NCBI GenBank assembly: GCA_027563935.2
Contig: CM050453.2
Location: forward strand, 90,494,665 to 90,558,664
Direction: 5' to 3'
DNA from: Costus lasius
Lineage: Eukaryota; Streptophyta; Magnoliopsida; Zingiberales; Costaceae
DNA: 64,000 nt
A program made the position numbers and the translations under genes. How positions within the stretch are numbered: the stretch's first letter is position 1; each line of letters begins with the position of its first letter. Shown in pieces: positions 47,003 through 57,559 of the stretch. The notes under the pieces are model-generated. The model saw only the letters and a list, made by a program, of their open reading frames with translations, was not told where the DNA came from and ran no database searches.

Positions 47003-48310
47003 TGTTGTTAAACCGCAAGTGCACGGGTATACGAAATAATAAAAAAAGTATCGAATCTACAGGGACCTTATTGTTAAGTACCAAATAGTGGTATTCTTAC
47101 TAGCTAAGCGAACTAAATATGATGCAAAGCAATAATGGAAAACACACTAACTTAGATAATCAGAGAGAAATATTGGGACTAGGGTTTCATCCTCCTTGAT
47201 TCTAACGACTAGACATAAATAAAGGGTCGTCAATCAAATCTTGTCAAGATAAAGACCTAATTTACTTGATAAAGGTATTGTCTCACTTTCGTGCAGACAA
47301 TCATGCAGATAACTGATCCTCACTTTCATGCAAGATCTATTTTCAATGCTGTAGGTAAGTAAACCACCAATCAAATATCACAAGGATCACTTTCGTGCAT
47401 CCGGATTCTAAGTTGATAATCTCTAGTGGAGTCTCAAGGATCACTTTCGTGCATCCGAGCCTCTATAATAGTTTTACTCATGGATCTCCAACGTTCCGAT
47501 CCTTGCTTTCGCACAAGATCTCCACGTTTGACAAATAGACTCGATCTATAGATTCATATTATAATCATGGCAATTATTTTAATAGAAAAGATCAAGATGG
47601 ATCTAACCTAAGGAAGGGATCCTAACATACAATTCTAGGGTTCCAAGCTCTCAAGAAAATCACTTTTCAGTTTCATTGCGAAAACTCTAAGAACATTATT
47701 AATAACATGCAATTATAGAGAATCTAAGCACAATTTATCACAAGAGTAAAATTATCACAACAAAGATTATCATGACGAAAGAAAAGAGCTATCTAATCAT
47801 TAAAAATCAAAGGGATTAAACCCCATGTCCCAAAACAGTATTAAGCTTGCATGGAGAAGAAAATACAATAATCCATAAATTCAGAAGATCAAAAATCAAC
47901 TAGAAAAGAGGTTTTAGAAAATACAGTACGGCTGTGAAATATTTCACAGCCGTATTTTGCAAGCAGAACTCGATGAATAGTGTTGTCACCACCGATTTCG
48001 TCGATTCCTCCTCCGATTGAACTCCTTTTCCTCTGAAACTTCTGGGCTGTTGTCTTCTCCTCTAGGCGAAGCTTCTGCGTGAAAATCAAGGCCTGAGGTG
48101 CCCTCTACACCTCTCGGCATGAGAACAAACCCTCGCCACCTTTCTAGCGATTTCTCTCTGGATACGTGATAAAAGTTCTCCCTTTCACTTCGAACGCCTT
48201 CTCCTCTTAAAGACGAAGCCGTAGCAACTTTTGGATCTAAATTTATAGCTCTATATCAAAAGTTATGGCCTTCGCAAGTTTTGAAGCGGAATAATCGCGA
48301 ATTTGACTGG

Positions 48311-48675
48311 AAATTACGGCCGTGTAATATCTAACGGTGGTGCCGTAAAATCGGTTGAAGCTTCTGATCTGATGTCGTCTGGGAATTACGGCACCGTAAT
48401 ATGGTTTATGGCCAGTGCAGTAAAATCGGCTGAACCCTTTGTTCGTAAACGAGTGGAAAATACGGCCCGTGAAATCCCTTACGGTAGTGCCGTAAAATCT
48501 AGTGAACTCTCTGGTCTGAAGCCTTGGAAAATACAGCCGTGTAAATTCTTACGGCAGTGCCGTAAAATCCAAAAATATTTTTGTTCAGAAAATCACCAAA
48601 ATACAGCCGTGTTCTTGATAATACGGTAGCGGGGAAAATACGGTACCGTAAAATTATTTATGGCCCTGCCGTATT
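48311..48675. repeat. palindrome-repeat array in U3 of E (3' LTR)
   Basis: Units of about 70-73 bp. Each has a TACGGCCGTG/ACGGCACCGT dyad followed within about ten bases by TTACGGYAGTGCCGTAA; clear copies are at 48479-48495 and 48549-48565 (70 bp apart). Spacers share GGTTGAA / GTGAACTCTCTGG-like words. It lies upstream of the TATA-like site. The partner array in the other LTR is 54245-54612. Confidence 0.9.
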
Positions 48676-48932
48676 TTGGCTGATTTGCTCCATTTTACGT
48701 GAAATTTCTTGTGTGATCTCTTCTTGATGTTGGGAATCCTTCTATGTTTTTGATTTTACTTGAAAACGCCTTAAAATGGTGCCTTTTTACCTGAAAATCA
48801 TGAAAAACCAAAATAGAAGTAGACTTTGCAATATTTGATAAATTCAGCATAAAAATAAGCAAAAGATCCTCAATTTAGGATGAAAAGATATCTAAAATGA
48901 TACAAAATATACTACATATTTTGGTGTCATCA

Positions 48933-50914
48933 AAATACATAAGGCTCAAACTTTGCTTGTCCTCAATCAAAAAATCAAAAATTGATTAAAAGATAAACCT
49001 TTTCATGCTCAATAAATTTTTAAAATACAATCATCAATGAAAAATTCCATCAATTGTTTCACAAAACTTCAAGTAAACATATCATCCTTAGAACTCAACC
49101 CTCTAGATCCACAATTCAATTAAATAAAACTTTGCAACTTGTATAATAAATAGAATTTTCAATCTCATGATTTCACCCAACTTTCAGTTCAAATCTATCA
49201 TGCTTTTGTTTACAGGAATTAAGTTTCCAAGATCTTTTTCCACACATGATTTTTTATTTTTATTTTATTTTATTATTTTATTTATTTTTTTTTAAGATGG
49301 CATGTACCCACTTAGATACACACTTTTTATTTTTGACTTCAACTCTTGTCTTTGGTACCACTGTCAATTTTACACAGTGCCAAGTAGAGGAATCTTATTA
49401 TTTTTCACTCTCATTATTTTTCATGCATAGACTTCAACCCATATCTTAGGTACCACTATCAATTTTAGATAGTGTCAAGTAGGGGAGTCTCTCACTATTT
49501 TTGTGGATCTTGGATTCCTTCTTCCCAACAAATAGCAAAAATAGACTAAACATCTACTAGGTTGATCAATTGATCTCAATTCAGTAATCATACTCATATG
49601 CTCATTTTATTCAAAAAAATAATTTCACCTTTAGATTTTATTCCTCAAATAACACATCTACCCAAAATTTCATGCATCAACCAGTGTCAAATTTTAAAGA
49701 TAGATATGCATTGAAGAAATAAATCTAACATGATAGGGTTTTTCTCTAATCACAAGTATAAATACTCACATCATCAAGGAAGATATTTTATCAATAAATC
49801 ATGCCATCATATAGTAGAAAGTGGATCATATGCTTTCATCAATTTTAACAATAAATTTGAATAATATCATCATCAAAACAATGAGTTCCATATATAAAAA
49901 AAAATCATTTTTCAAGAGAAAACCAATGGGTAGTATAAAGTCAAAGATGCACTATAAAAAATAGTCATTAATAAGAGAGTGCAAGTGATACTCACAAAAC
50001 CATATAGATCATGCTCAATCATTGTCAGGCCAATGCAGCTGGGTCCAAAGATATGCCTTTTGAAAATTTTCTGTAAAATTTAAGGTGCATAAGGCTCACA
50101 TAAGGCTCAGATCAAAAACAGTCTTAAAAATAATGATAAAAATAATTTTCTCAAAGAAAGAATCAGAGATATCATCGAGGGTCTAGAAGAGTGATGGTGG
50201 AACAGATGCTAGCTGAAAAGCTCCTAGCAATGGTGGTGATGGTGCCGACATAAGAGTGAGTAATCCCTAGTGGCCTGCTAGAGAGTACAGTCCTGGAGGT
50301 GAGATCGTCGGGCTATGGAAATACTGCACATAAAAAATCAAAGTCAGTACTGAAGAGTCTACTGCATAAATAAATAATATCATGGAATAAGAGGCAGTAG
50401 AATAAGTAAGAATCTGCAGATGGTATAATCCAGTGTCAACGGCTGGAAACAGTGATGTCAGAGGCAGATGCGGTGGTAGAGGTGCTGCAACTCTGGAGAA
50501 GAAGCTATAACAGGTAGAAACTAGTTTTTGAATTTTTTATGAAAAGTAGCTATACCCAAGAATAAGATTTAATGATCCAAACAGAAAACAGACAAAACCA
50601 TGAAGTAAAATAAAACTTGATCTTTCCAGGCATGTGAAAAATAAAGGATCAAAATCTTTCAAGAATTTAGGGTATCAGCAGAAAGAAGGTTACTCAGATT
50701 ACAAAATGAAAAACTGCACAGAATCTAATCAGAATCAAAAAGTTGCTATGTGTTCTAGGACAATCCATGGACTTGAAAATTCAGCAAAAATATCCAAATA
50801 ATAGACAAAGATGAGTACTTCCATGTCGTGCCAAAGATAAAAAATTTTCGCAACCCAGTTTCTTAAAATTGCAGCAAGAAAACACCTACTCAGATAAGGA
50901 GACTGCAGTTTAAA
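48933..50914 (-). other. non-coding 3' interior of element E
   Basis: Collinear with 29366-31429 of C: lead-in to the LTR, two hairpins (49354-49474), AT-rich stretch, then a GATGGTG/GCTGG region near 50170-50500. No protein. Confidence 0.6.
49354..49474. repeat. paired hairpins near the 3' LTR of E, with compensatory change
   Basis: Copy 1: CACTGT (49359-49364) pairs with ACAGTG (49374-49379). Copy 2: CACTAT (49454-49459) pairs with ATAGTG (49469-49474). The G-C pair of copy 1 is an A-T pair in copy 2, so both arms changed together. The loop TCAATTTT is the same in both. Confidence 0.75.
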
Positions 50915-51202
50915 AAAATACGGTACCGTAATATTCTTTACGGTAGTGCCGTAATTTGCAAAGAACTCTTGGGTAAGAAATAATCAGGAGATACGGTACC
51001 GTGAAATTGGTTACGGTACTGCCGTAAAAATCAAAAAATTTTCGGATGAAAAGCAGTCGAAATTACGGCACGTGAAGTAAAAAACGGTCACAAAATACGG
51101 TACCGTAAAAGAAATACGGTACCGCCGTAAAATACAGAAAACTCTCGGGAGAAATCAGAGGCAAATTACGGGCGTAAAATAGATTACGGCAGTGCCGTAT
51201 TT
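50915..51202. repeat. palindrome-repeat array, interior of E
   Basis: About four units of roughly 70 bp with TACGGTACCGTA (a perfect 12-bp palindrome at 50920-50931) and TTACGGTAGTGCCGTAA / TTACGGCAGTGCCGTA. The position is the same as in A and C. Confidence 0.85.
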
Positions 51203-51353
51203 TGCTCAAAATTTTTGTTTTTCCTGCAAAAATAAAAGAAAAATTAATTCTAAAAATAAACTAAAAGAAAAGAAACTAAACTAAGATAAAAGTGCTTGGG
51301 TTGCCTCCCAAGAAGCGCTAAATTTAGGTCCATAGCTTGACCAAAAATCAATA

Positions 51354-52424
51354 TCATGGTGAAGCAGGTGAATCGGTTCCAAAATATAAAGCATATAATT
51401 TTTTGCATTTTCTTCTTCCTAAAAGTTCAGCCACTAACCCAAATATCCAGAATTCAATACAAATCATGATTGATGTGGCTTTCATAAATTTGTAGAAATT
51501 AAAATCAAAATTTCTAAATCCACTCAAAGTAATCTTTATGATCTTCCTGTGTTTATCAAAAAGTAAAATCATAAGTCCTTTCTTCAAATTAATATTTTCA
51601 ATGGCAATAACAAAAGGACTTTGATCAAAATAGTCAAGTATTGGATCATCATAATAATGTTTATATCTTTCATTAGATTCCTCAAGAAAGCACAAATTTT
51701 CAAATAGATCAAAATTTTCAACAATAGCTATGGGCAAAGCATTAGAGTGAGATTCATCAATTTTCACAATTTTCAAATCATCTACAGGTTCTTCATGCTC
51801 ACAATCAAATAGTTTATCAATATCAAAATCATTATCAAAATCAAGATGAGACTTTTCAAAATCAATTTCCTCATGCTTCCCCACAAATAATTCATCATCA
51901 GAAGAGTCAAATTCAGAATCATATGAAAAATAAGATTTATCATAAATTTCATCAATACCACCAAAATCACAGTGGGACTCATCAATGTCTATAATTTTTG
52001 AACCTTCATCATGCTGATCAGATTTAACCATAAATAAGATATTATTAAAATCAGAATTATCATCAAAAGAAGGTTTTTCAATTTCAATTTTCTCAATCTT
52101 TTCCTCAAATAAACTATTAGATAAATCAATATCAAAATTATCAACAACAGAGTGAGATTCATCAAAGTTCACATAAGGCTCAATCTCAAAATAATCATAA
52201 TCACAAGGGGATTTTTCTAATTCAAGTTCCTCAGTATCAAATTCAAATTGTGGTTCAGAAGCATGATCAGAGCAATCATCATATAAAGAAGTTCGGTTTT
52301 CCCATCTAGAATACAATTGATCTTGTTCTTGCCATGATAATTTTGGTTTTAAAAATGGGCAATCAGAGGAACAATGATCAGGATATCCACAAATAACACA
52401 ATATTCAGAAGAACAAGATTGCAT
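51354..52424 (-). CDS. zinc-knuckle / acidic protein of element E (intact ORF)
   Basis: 356 codons without a stop, the best preserved of the three. Residues 9-22 form CX2CX4HX4C (CVICGYPDHCSSDC), the nucleocapsid-type knuckle. A short segment with SWQEQDQLYSRWENR follows; C and D have a coiled part in the corresponding place. Residues about 55-285 are strongly acidic with repeated phrases of the type IDESHCDFG and EIDFEKSHLDFD. The last ~45 residues change character: aromatic (FWIFGLVAELL), then basic (GRRKCKK), then LYALYFGTDSPASP. The basic-aromatic tail is shared with D and, out of frame, with C. The start could lie upstream. I infer a gag-derived RNA-binding protein; no enzyme motif is visible. 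Confidence 0.75.
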   Translation of the reverse strand: MQSCSSEYCVICGYPDHCSSDCPFLKPKLSWQEQDQLYSRWENRTSLYDDCSDHASEPQFEFDTEELELEKSPCDYDYFEIEPYVNFDESHSVVDNFDIDLSNSLFEEKIEKIEIEKPSFDDNSDFNNILFMVKSDQHDEGSKIIDIDESHCDFGGIDEIYDKSYFSYDSEFDSSDDELFVGKHEEIDFEKSHLDFDNDFDIDKLFDCEHEEPVDDLKIVKIDESHSNALPIAIVENFDLFENLCFLEESNERYKHYYDDPILDYFDQSPFVIAIENINLKKGLMILLFDKHRKIIKITLSGFRNFDFNFYKFMKATSIMICIEFWIFGLVAELLGRRKCKKLYALYFGTDSPASP

Positions 52425-52759
52425 ATAAGAGTTAAATTGATCTACAAGAGAATTACCTTATGGCATGTATACCTCACCTCTTTCAGTTGCCCAGGAGTTG
52501 TGATGAAAAGACATATCAAACCTAGCAAGCACAGAAAGATAATCCAACACAAATCAATCAAAATATTTTTTTTTCAGAATATAGAAAAAAAATAGAAAAT
52601 CTAAAACACAAGCAAATTCACAAATCTTTAGATATCATAGCTCTGTCACAACTGTGAAAATCCAAAACCTGCAAAAATAGAAAACAAAGTTAAAACTAAA
52701 AACAAATAAAACCTAGTCTAGCAATACTAACAACTATTTTGATATTAACAAAACTAAGG

Positions 52760-52777
52760 TCCCCGGCAACGGCGCCA
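52760..52777 (-). other. primer binding site, tRNA-Asp type (element E)
   Basis: Perfect 18-base site, 6 bases from the LTR edge at 52784. Two decayed copies lie inside the LTR itself (52838-52855 and about 52913-52930). Confidence 0.9.
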
Positions 52778-52783
52778 AAAACT

Positions 52784-54867
52784 TGATAACCCGAAAGGTA
52801 ACACTACAAGTATGGCACGCGTATACCTTGGACTAATCCCCGGCAATGGCGCCAAAAACTTGATAGCCCGAAAGGAAACACAACAAATCTGGCACACGTG
52901 TACCTTGGACTAATCCTTGGTAACAGCACCAAAAACTTGTTGTTAAACCGCAAGTGCACGGGTATACGAAGTAATAAGAAAAAGTATCGAATCCACAGGG
53001 ACCTTATTGTTAAGTACCAAATAGAGGTATTCTTATTAGCTAAGCGAACTAAATATGATGCAAAGCAATAATGGAAAACACACTAACTTAGATAATCAGA
53101 GAGAAATATGGGGACTAGGGTTTCATCGTCCTTGATTCTAATGACTAGACATCAATAAAGGGTCATCAATCAAATCTTGTCAAGATAAAGACCTAATTTA
53201 CTTGATAAAGGTATTGTCTCACCTTCGTACAGACAATCATGCAGATAATTGATCCTCACTTTCGTGCAAGATCTATTTTCAATGCTGTAGGTAAGTAAAC
53301 CACCAATCAAAGATCACAAGGATCACTTTCGTGCATCCGGATTCTAAGTTGATAATCTCTAGTAGAGTCTCAAGGATCACTTTCGTGCATCCGAGTCTCT
53401 ATACTAGTTTTACTCATGGATCTCCAACGTTCCGATCCTTGCTTTCGCGCAAGATCTCCACGTTTGACAAATAGACTCGATCTATAATTCATATTATAAT
53501 CATGGCAATTATTTTACTAGAAAATATCAAGATGGATCTAACCTAAGGAAGGGATCCTAACATGCAATTCTAGGGTTCCAAGCTCTCAAGCAAATCACCT
53601 TTCAGTCTCATTGCGAAAACTCTAAGAACATAATTAATAACATGCAATTATAGAGAATCTAAGCACAATTTATCACAAGAGTAAAATTATCACAACAAAG
53701 ACTATCATGACGAAAGAAAAGAGTTATCTAATCATTAAAAATCAAGGGGATTAAACCCCATGTCCCAAAATAGTATTAAGCTTGCATGGAGAAGAAAATA
53801 CAATAATCCATAAATTCAGAAGATCAAAAATCAACTAGAAAAGAGGTTTTAGAAAATACAGTACGACTGTGAAATATTTTATAGCCGTATTTTGCAAGCA
53901 GAACTCGATGAACAGTGCTGTCACCACCGATTTCATCGATTCCTCCTCCGATTGAACTCCTTTTCCTCTAAAACTTCTGATCTGTTGTCTTCTCCTCCAG
54001 GCGAAGCTTTTGCGTGAAAATCAAGGCCTGAGGTGCCCTCTACGCCTCTCGGCGTGAGAACAAACCCTCGCTGCCTCTCTAGCGATTTCTCTCTAGATAC
54101 GTGATAAAAGTTCTCCCTTTCACTTCGTACGCCTTCTCCTATTAAAGACGAAGCCGCAGCAACTTTCGGATCTAAATTTGGAGCTCTGGATCAAAAGTTA
54201 TGGCATTCGCAAGTTTCGGAGCGGAAGAATCACGAATTTGACTGGAAATTACGGCCGTGTAATATCTAACGGTGGTGCCGTAATATCGGTTGAAGCTTCT
54301 GATCTGATGTCGTTTGGGAATTACGGCACCGTAATATGGTTTACGGCCAGTGCCGTAAAATCGGCTGAACCCTTTGTTCGTAAACGAGTGGAAACTACGG
54401 CCCGTGAAATCCCTTACGGTAGTGCCGTAAAATCTAGTGAACTCTCTGGTCTGAAGCCTTGGAAAATACGGCCGTGCAAATTCTTACAGCAGTGCCGTAA
54501 AATCCGAAAATCTTTCTGTTCGAAAAATCACCAAAATACGACCGTGTTCTTGATAATACGGTAGCCGGGAAAATATGGTACCGTAAAATTATTTACGGCC
54601 CTGCTGTATTTTGGCTGATTTGCTTCGTTTTGCGTGAAATTTCTTGTGTGATCTCTTCTTGATATTGGGAATCCTTCTATGTATTTGATTTTGCTTGAAA
54701 ACGCCTTAAAATAGTGCCTTTTTACCTGAAAATTATGAAAAACCAAAATAGAAGTAGACTTTGCAATATTTGATAAATTCAGCATAAAAATAAGCAAAAA
54801 ATCCTCAATTTAGGATGAAAAGATATCTAAAATGATACAAAATATACTACATATTTTGGTGTCATCA
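52784..54867 (-). repeat. 5' LTR of element E
   Basis: Partner of 46850-48932, with the same two extra units (52784-52860 and 52861-52937, 77 bp each), the same U5 motifs and U3 array (54245-54612). Close similarity suggests a fairly recent insertion relative to T. Confidence 0.9.
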
Positions 54868-56808
54868 TCTTTGGATCTAAATACCAAATATTGAAACACT
54901 TTACACCTGTAGTATAAATAATGAAAATGCCCTTTTTGGATCTAAGAGATGCCTAACAATGCCTTCAACTTTATAAAATTTATTAAAGTCTCTATTACAA
55001 AATTCTAAGCTATTGCTAGTGTATAAATATTAATCTTCTTTCTTGATTATTTTTTGACAAAGGTTTTTCATTCCTTAAATTTAACAAATGCATCACTCTT
55101 ATTTTAGAAAATAAACTCATACTTTTCTAAAGCAGGTGTTAAGAAATGTAAGCATATAATGAGCACCACCTTTTGAAGGAATACTAATAGGTCCCAAGAG
55201 ATCAAACTAAATATAATCAAGAATACCTTTAGTCTTACAAATTCCTATGCTAAAATTGATTCTCTTTTGTTTACCAATTAGATAATACTTATAAAGGTCC
55301 AACTTTGATGTGATTTGCCTAGAAAGAAGATCTCTCATGCTAAATAGGAATAGCAGTTGGGTGGTTATTAACAGGTACCCACCTTGTTTAGGTATCTACT
55401 AAACAAGTTCAGTTTGGTTGGGGGTTAAGTTATCAGATAGTAAAAGTTTTAGTATGGTCGAAGGAGTCTGAACAAATTATTAGGTAGATAATTGGGCATA
55501 GTTAATATAGCAACTAATTAGATTTAGATATGAGTAGGGTAAAACTATTGGATACCCTACATGCTGCCGTCTCTGGTGCTTAATATAGTTATAATCCGGT
55601 GATATCTAAATCTGACATACAAGTAAGAAAAAGAAGTTACACTCACAATTATACAGCTTATTGAGCTTTCATTATAACTAGAGCACCCTTTATATCTTTA
55701 AAGAGACCAATACATCCAACAAAATAAAATCCATTAAAATATAAAATATTCAAATAGATAAAATTCTTTGACATGTTTGGAACATACTGAACTTTTGTTA
55801 AGGTTTTGATTACTCCATCATGCATTTTTATTTTCATTAAACCAGTACTAATAATATTAAAAAGATGATCATTATACATTAACACAACTCTACTACTAAA
55901 ATGTGCATAAATGAAAAACTAATCTCTAATAAGCATGAAATGTGCTAGCAAAATCTAAATTTTATTTTTATGTAAGTTTCACCTTGTCTTCAGTAACTAC
56001 AAAAACTTTAGACTAAATCTCATCTTCAATAATGTTGACTTTAATTGTCTTTGATAATATTTTTTGATTTTTATATTGTTATATATTTTTCATCATAAAA
56101 TAATGAGCCTTTTATATGCTTTTTCTTGTTATAGTAGTTATAAGTTTGGTTTTTATATCGAGATTTTGACAAAGATCTTAGACAGTTACTTCTAGTGAAA
56201 TTGTTATTATAAGATAGTCTTGTCATCATTCAACTTGTTGAAGGATTAACTAAACTATCATCCACAAGTTTGTTATCCATAAGTTTTATTGAAACTGAAG
56301 CTACTTTTATCTCTTCAATAGTTAATGTTTCTTTACTGAATATCAATGTGCCTCTACAATACTTGTAAGGAGGTAATGAATGGAGTAACATGAGGGTTTG
56401 ATCTTTTTATTCATTCTTGATCTCAAGATTCTTTTAAATCCATCAAAATTAAGATAAATTCACCAAGATATGACTTGGGGGATGTTCCTTCTATCATATT
56501 AAGCATGAGCATCTAATGCTTCACAATAAGCTTTTCAGTGATATATTTAGTCATATAAAGTGATTCAAGCATGTGCATCTCATGCATGACTTCACACATA
56601 ACCTCATTGAACAAGTATAATTGAAGGACAAATAAACCTTATCACTCTAATTATCATTATTTTTCTGCTAACATAGAGGCCAATAATTTATCCTTCCATA
56701 AGAGTGCTTTTTTTAAACCATTTTGTACAAGTAATGCATACATCTTTACTTACCATAATGCAAATGTTGTCAATCATATTTCTCAATATCAAATCTTATA
56801 GAGGCCAT
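54868..56808 (-). pseudogene. copia element N, gag to integrase (right of E)
   Basis: Minus strand: an ATG at 56808 begins MASIRFDIEKYD then a stop. Around 56390-56270 a gag block LLHSLPPYKYCRG, LTIEEIK is readable. 55885-55658 is the pre-integrase block (KIKMHDGVIKTLTKVQYVPN). 55290-54990 carries integrase phrases (IGKQKRINFSIG, FDLLGPISIPSKGGAHYMLTF). Stops are frequent. The order fits Ty1/copia, and the frame family continues at 46849 beyond element E. Confidence 0.8.
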
Positions 56809-56824
56809 GATACATCTCAACCAA

Positions 56825-56836
56825 GCTCTAATACCA
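56825..56836 (-). other. primer binding site, tRNA-iMet type (copia N)
   Basis: Minus-strand TGGTATTAGAGC has one mismatch to the standard Met primer site and lies 17 bases before the gag ATG. Confidence 0.8.
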
Positions 56837-56837
56837 A

Positions 56838-57140
56838 TTATTATAAAATAAGCCTTATAATTAATAATTTTTAATAAAATTGCAACTTATAATAAATCAA
56901 TATTATACCACAAAATTTAATAAGAACACACAAAACACAAATTTATATGGTTCAATGAAAGCCTATATTCACATGAGAGAAAGGCGCAATATTTACTAAT
57001 CAATTTAAGAGTACATGAGATACGAGGATCAAATCAACATATGTTATCGTTCAAACACAACATAGAATACTGCAAAATAGAGTATATAGACTCTCCAAAA
57101 AAAAGGTAGGACAAATATTTTGCCTTCAAATAACTTCTAC
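56838..57140 (-). repeat. putative 5' LTR of copia N
   Basis: The AT-rich sequence immediately beyond the primer site should be the LTR. The outer edge near 57130-57150 is a guess from the change in composition; no partner LTR was found on the left. Confidence 0.35.
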
Positions 57141-57559
57141 ATCAAAATAAATGGTTAACGGGTTTACAGCTTAGCGGGCCGGGTCTGCTTTTTTAAATGG
57201 GTTCTGACTCGTGATTCCAATCAGACATGTTAGCGGGCGGGTCTCCTATTTTTAATGTGTTGCCCACCACAAAACATATCGGACATATCAGCCATTTTTT
57301 CCGATATGTTTGTGGAATTTTCTCCGCCTGCCGTGAAACACCAGAAGATAATACTGTTCCCCTGTTCATGCTCACCAAAAGCATCCGCAGACATCGTTAT
57401 TTCGATCGTCACGCTTTCGTTTCTCTTGTTTGAAGAAGTTGCGCAAGACATTAATGGTGATGTTGATCGCCAAGGCAACCCGATGCCGCCATGAGAAGGA
57501 CAATTTAAGCATCCCGACCAAAGCAGGCAACGAAACTAGAAGCACTAACCAGCATCGCC
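57141..57559 (+). other. upstream region of the P450 gene
   Basis: Higher G+C than the copia to its left. TTAGCGGGC(C)GGGTCT occurs twice (about 57172 and 57230). No convincing TATA box was seen. Short open frames on both strands here are chance. Confidence 0.4.

Larger units (their letters stand above)
46850..48932 (-). repeat. 3' LTR of element E
   Basis: It contains two extra 76-77 bp units at its U5 end (46850-47002), and five CACTTTCGTGCA-type motifs at 47284, 47321, 47388, 47442 and (diverged) 47503. A TATA-like CTATAAATTT lies on the minus strand near 48250. The U3 palindrome array is at 48311-48675. Confidence 0.9.
46850..54867 (-). mobile_element. complete non-autonomous Athila-like element E, 8.0 kb
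   Basis: LTRs of 2083 and 2084 bp (46850-48932 and 52784-54867) start TGATAACCC and end GGTGTCATCA on the plus strand. It has a perfect tRNA-Asp primer site, a single ORF (51354-52424), the CTTGGG hairpin, an interior palindrome array and two 3' hairpins. Flanks read TCTTT on the right and CTTTT / TCTTT on the left inside a T-run, so the target duplication is probable but blurred. It lies in copia pol, whose reading resumes on the other side. There are no pol genes. Confidence 0.9.
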
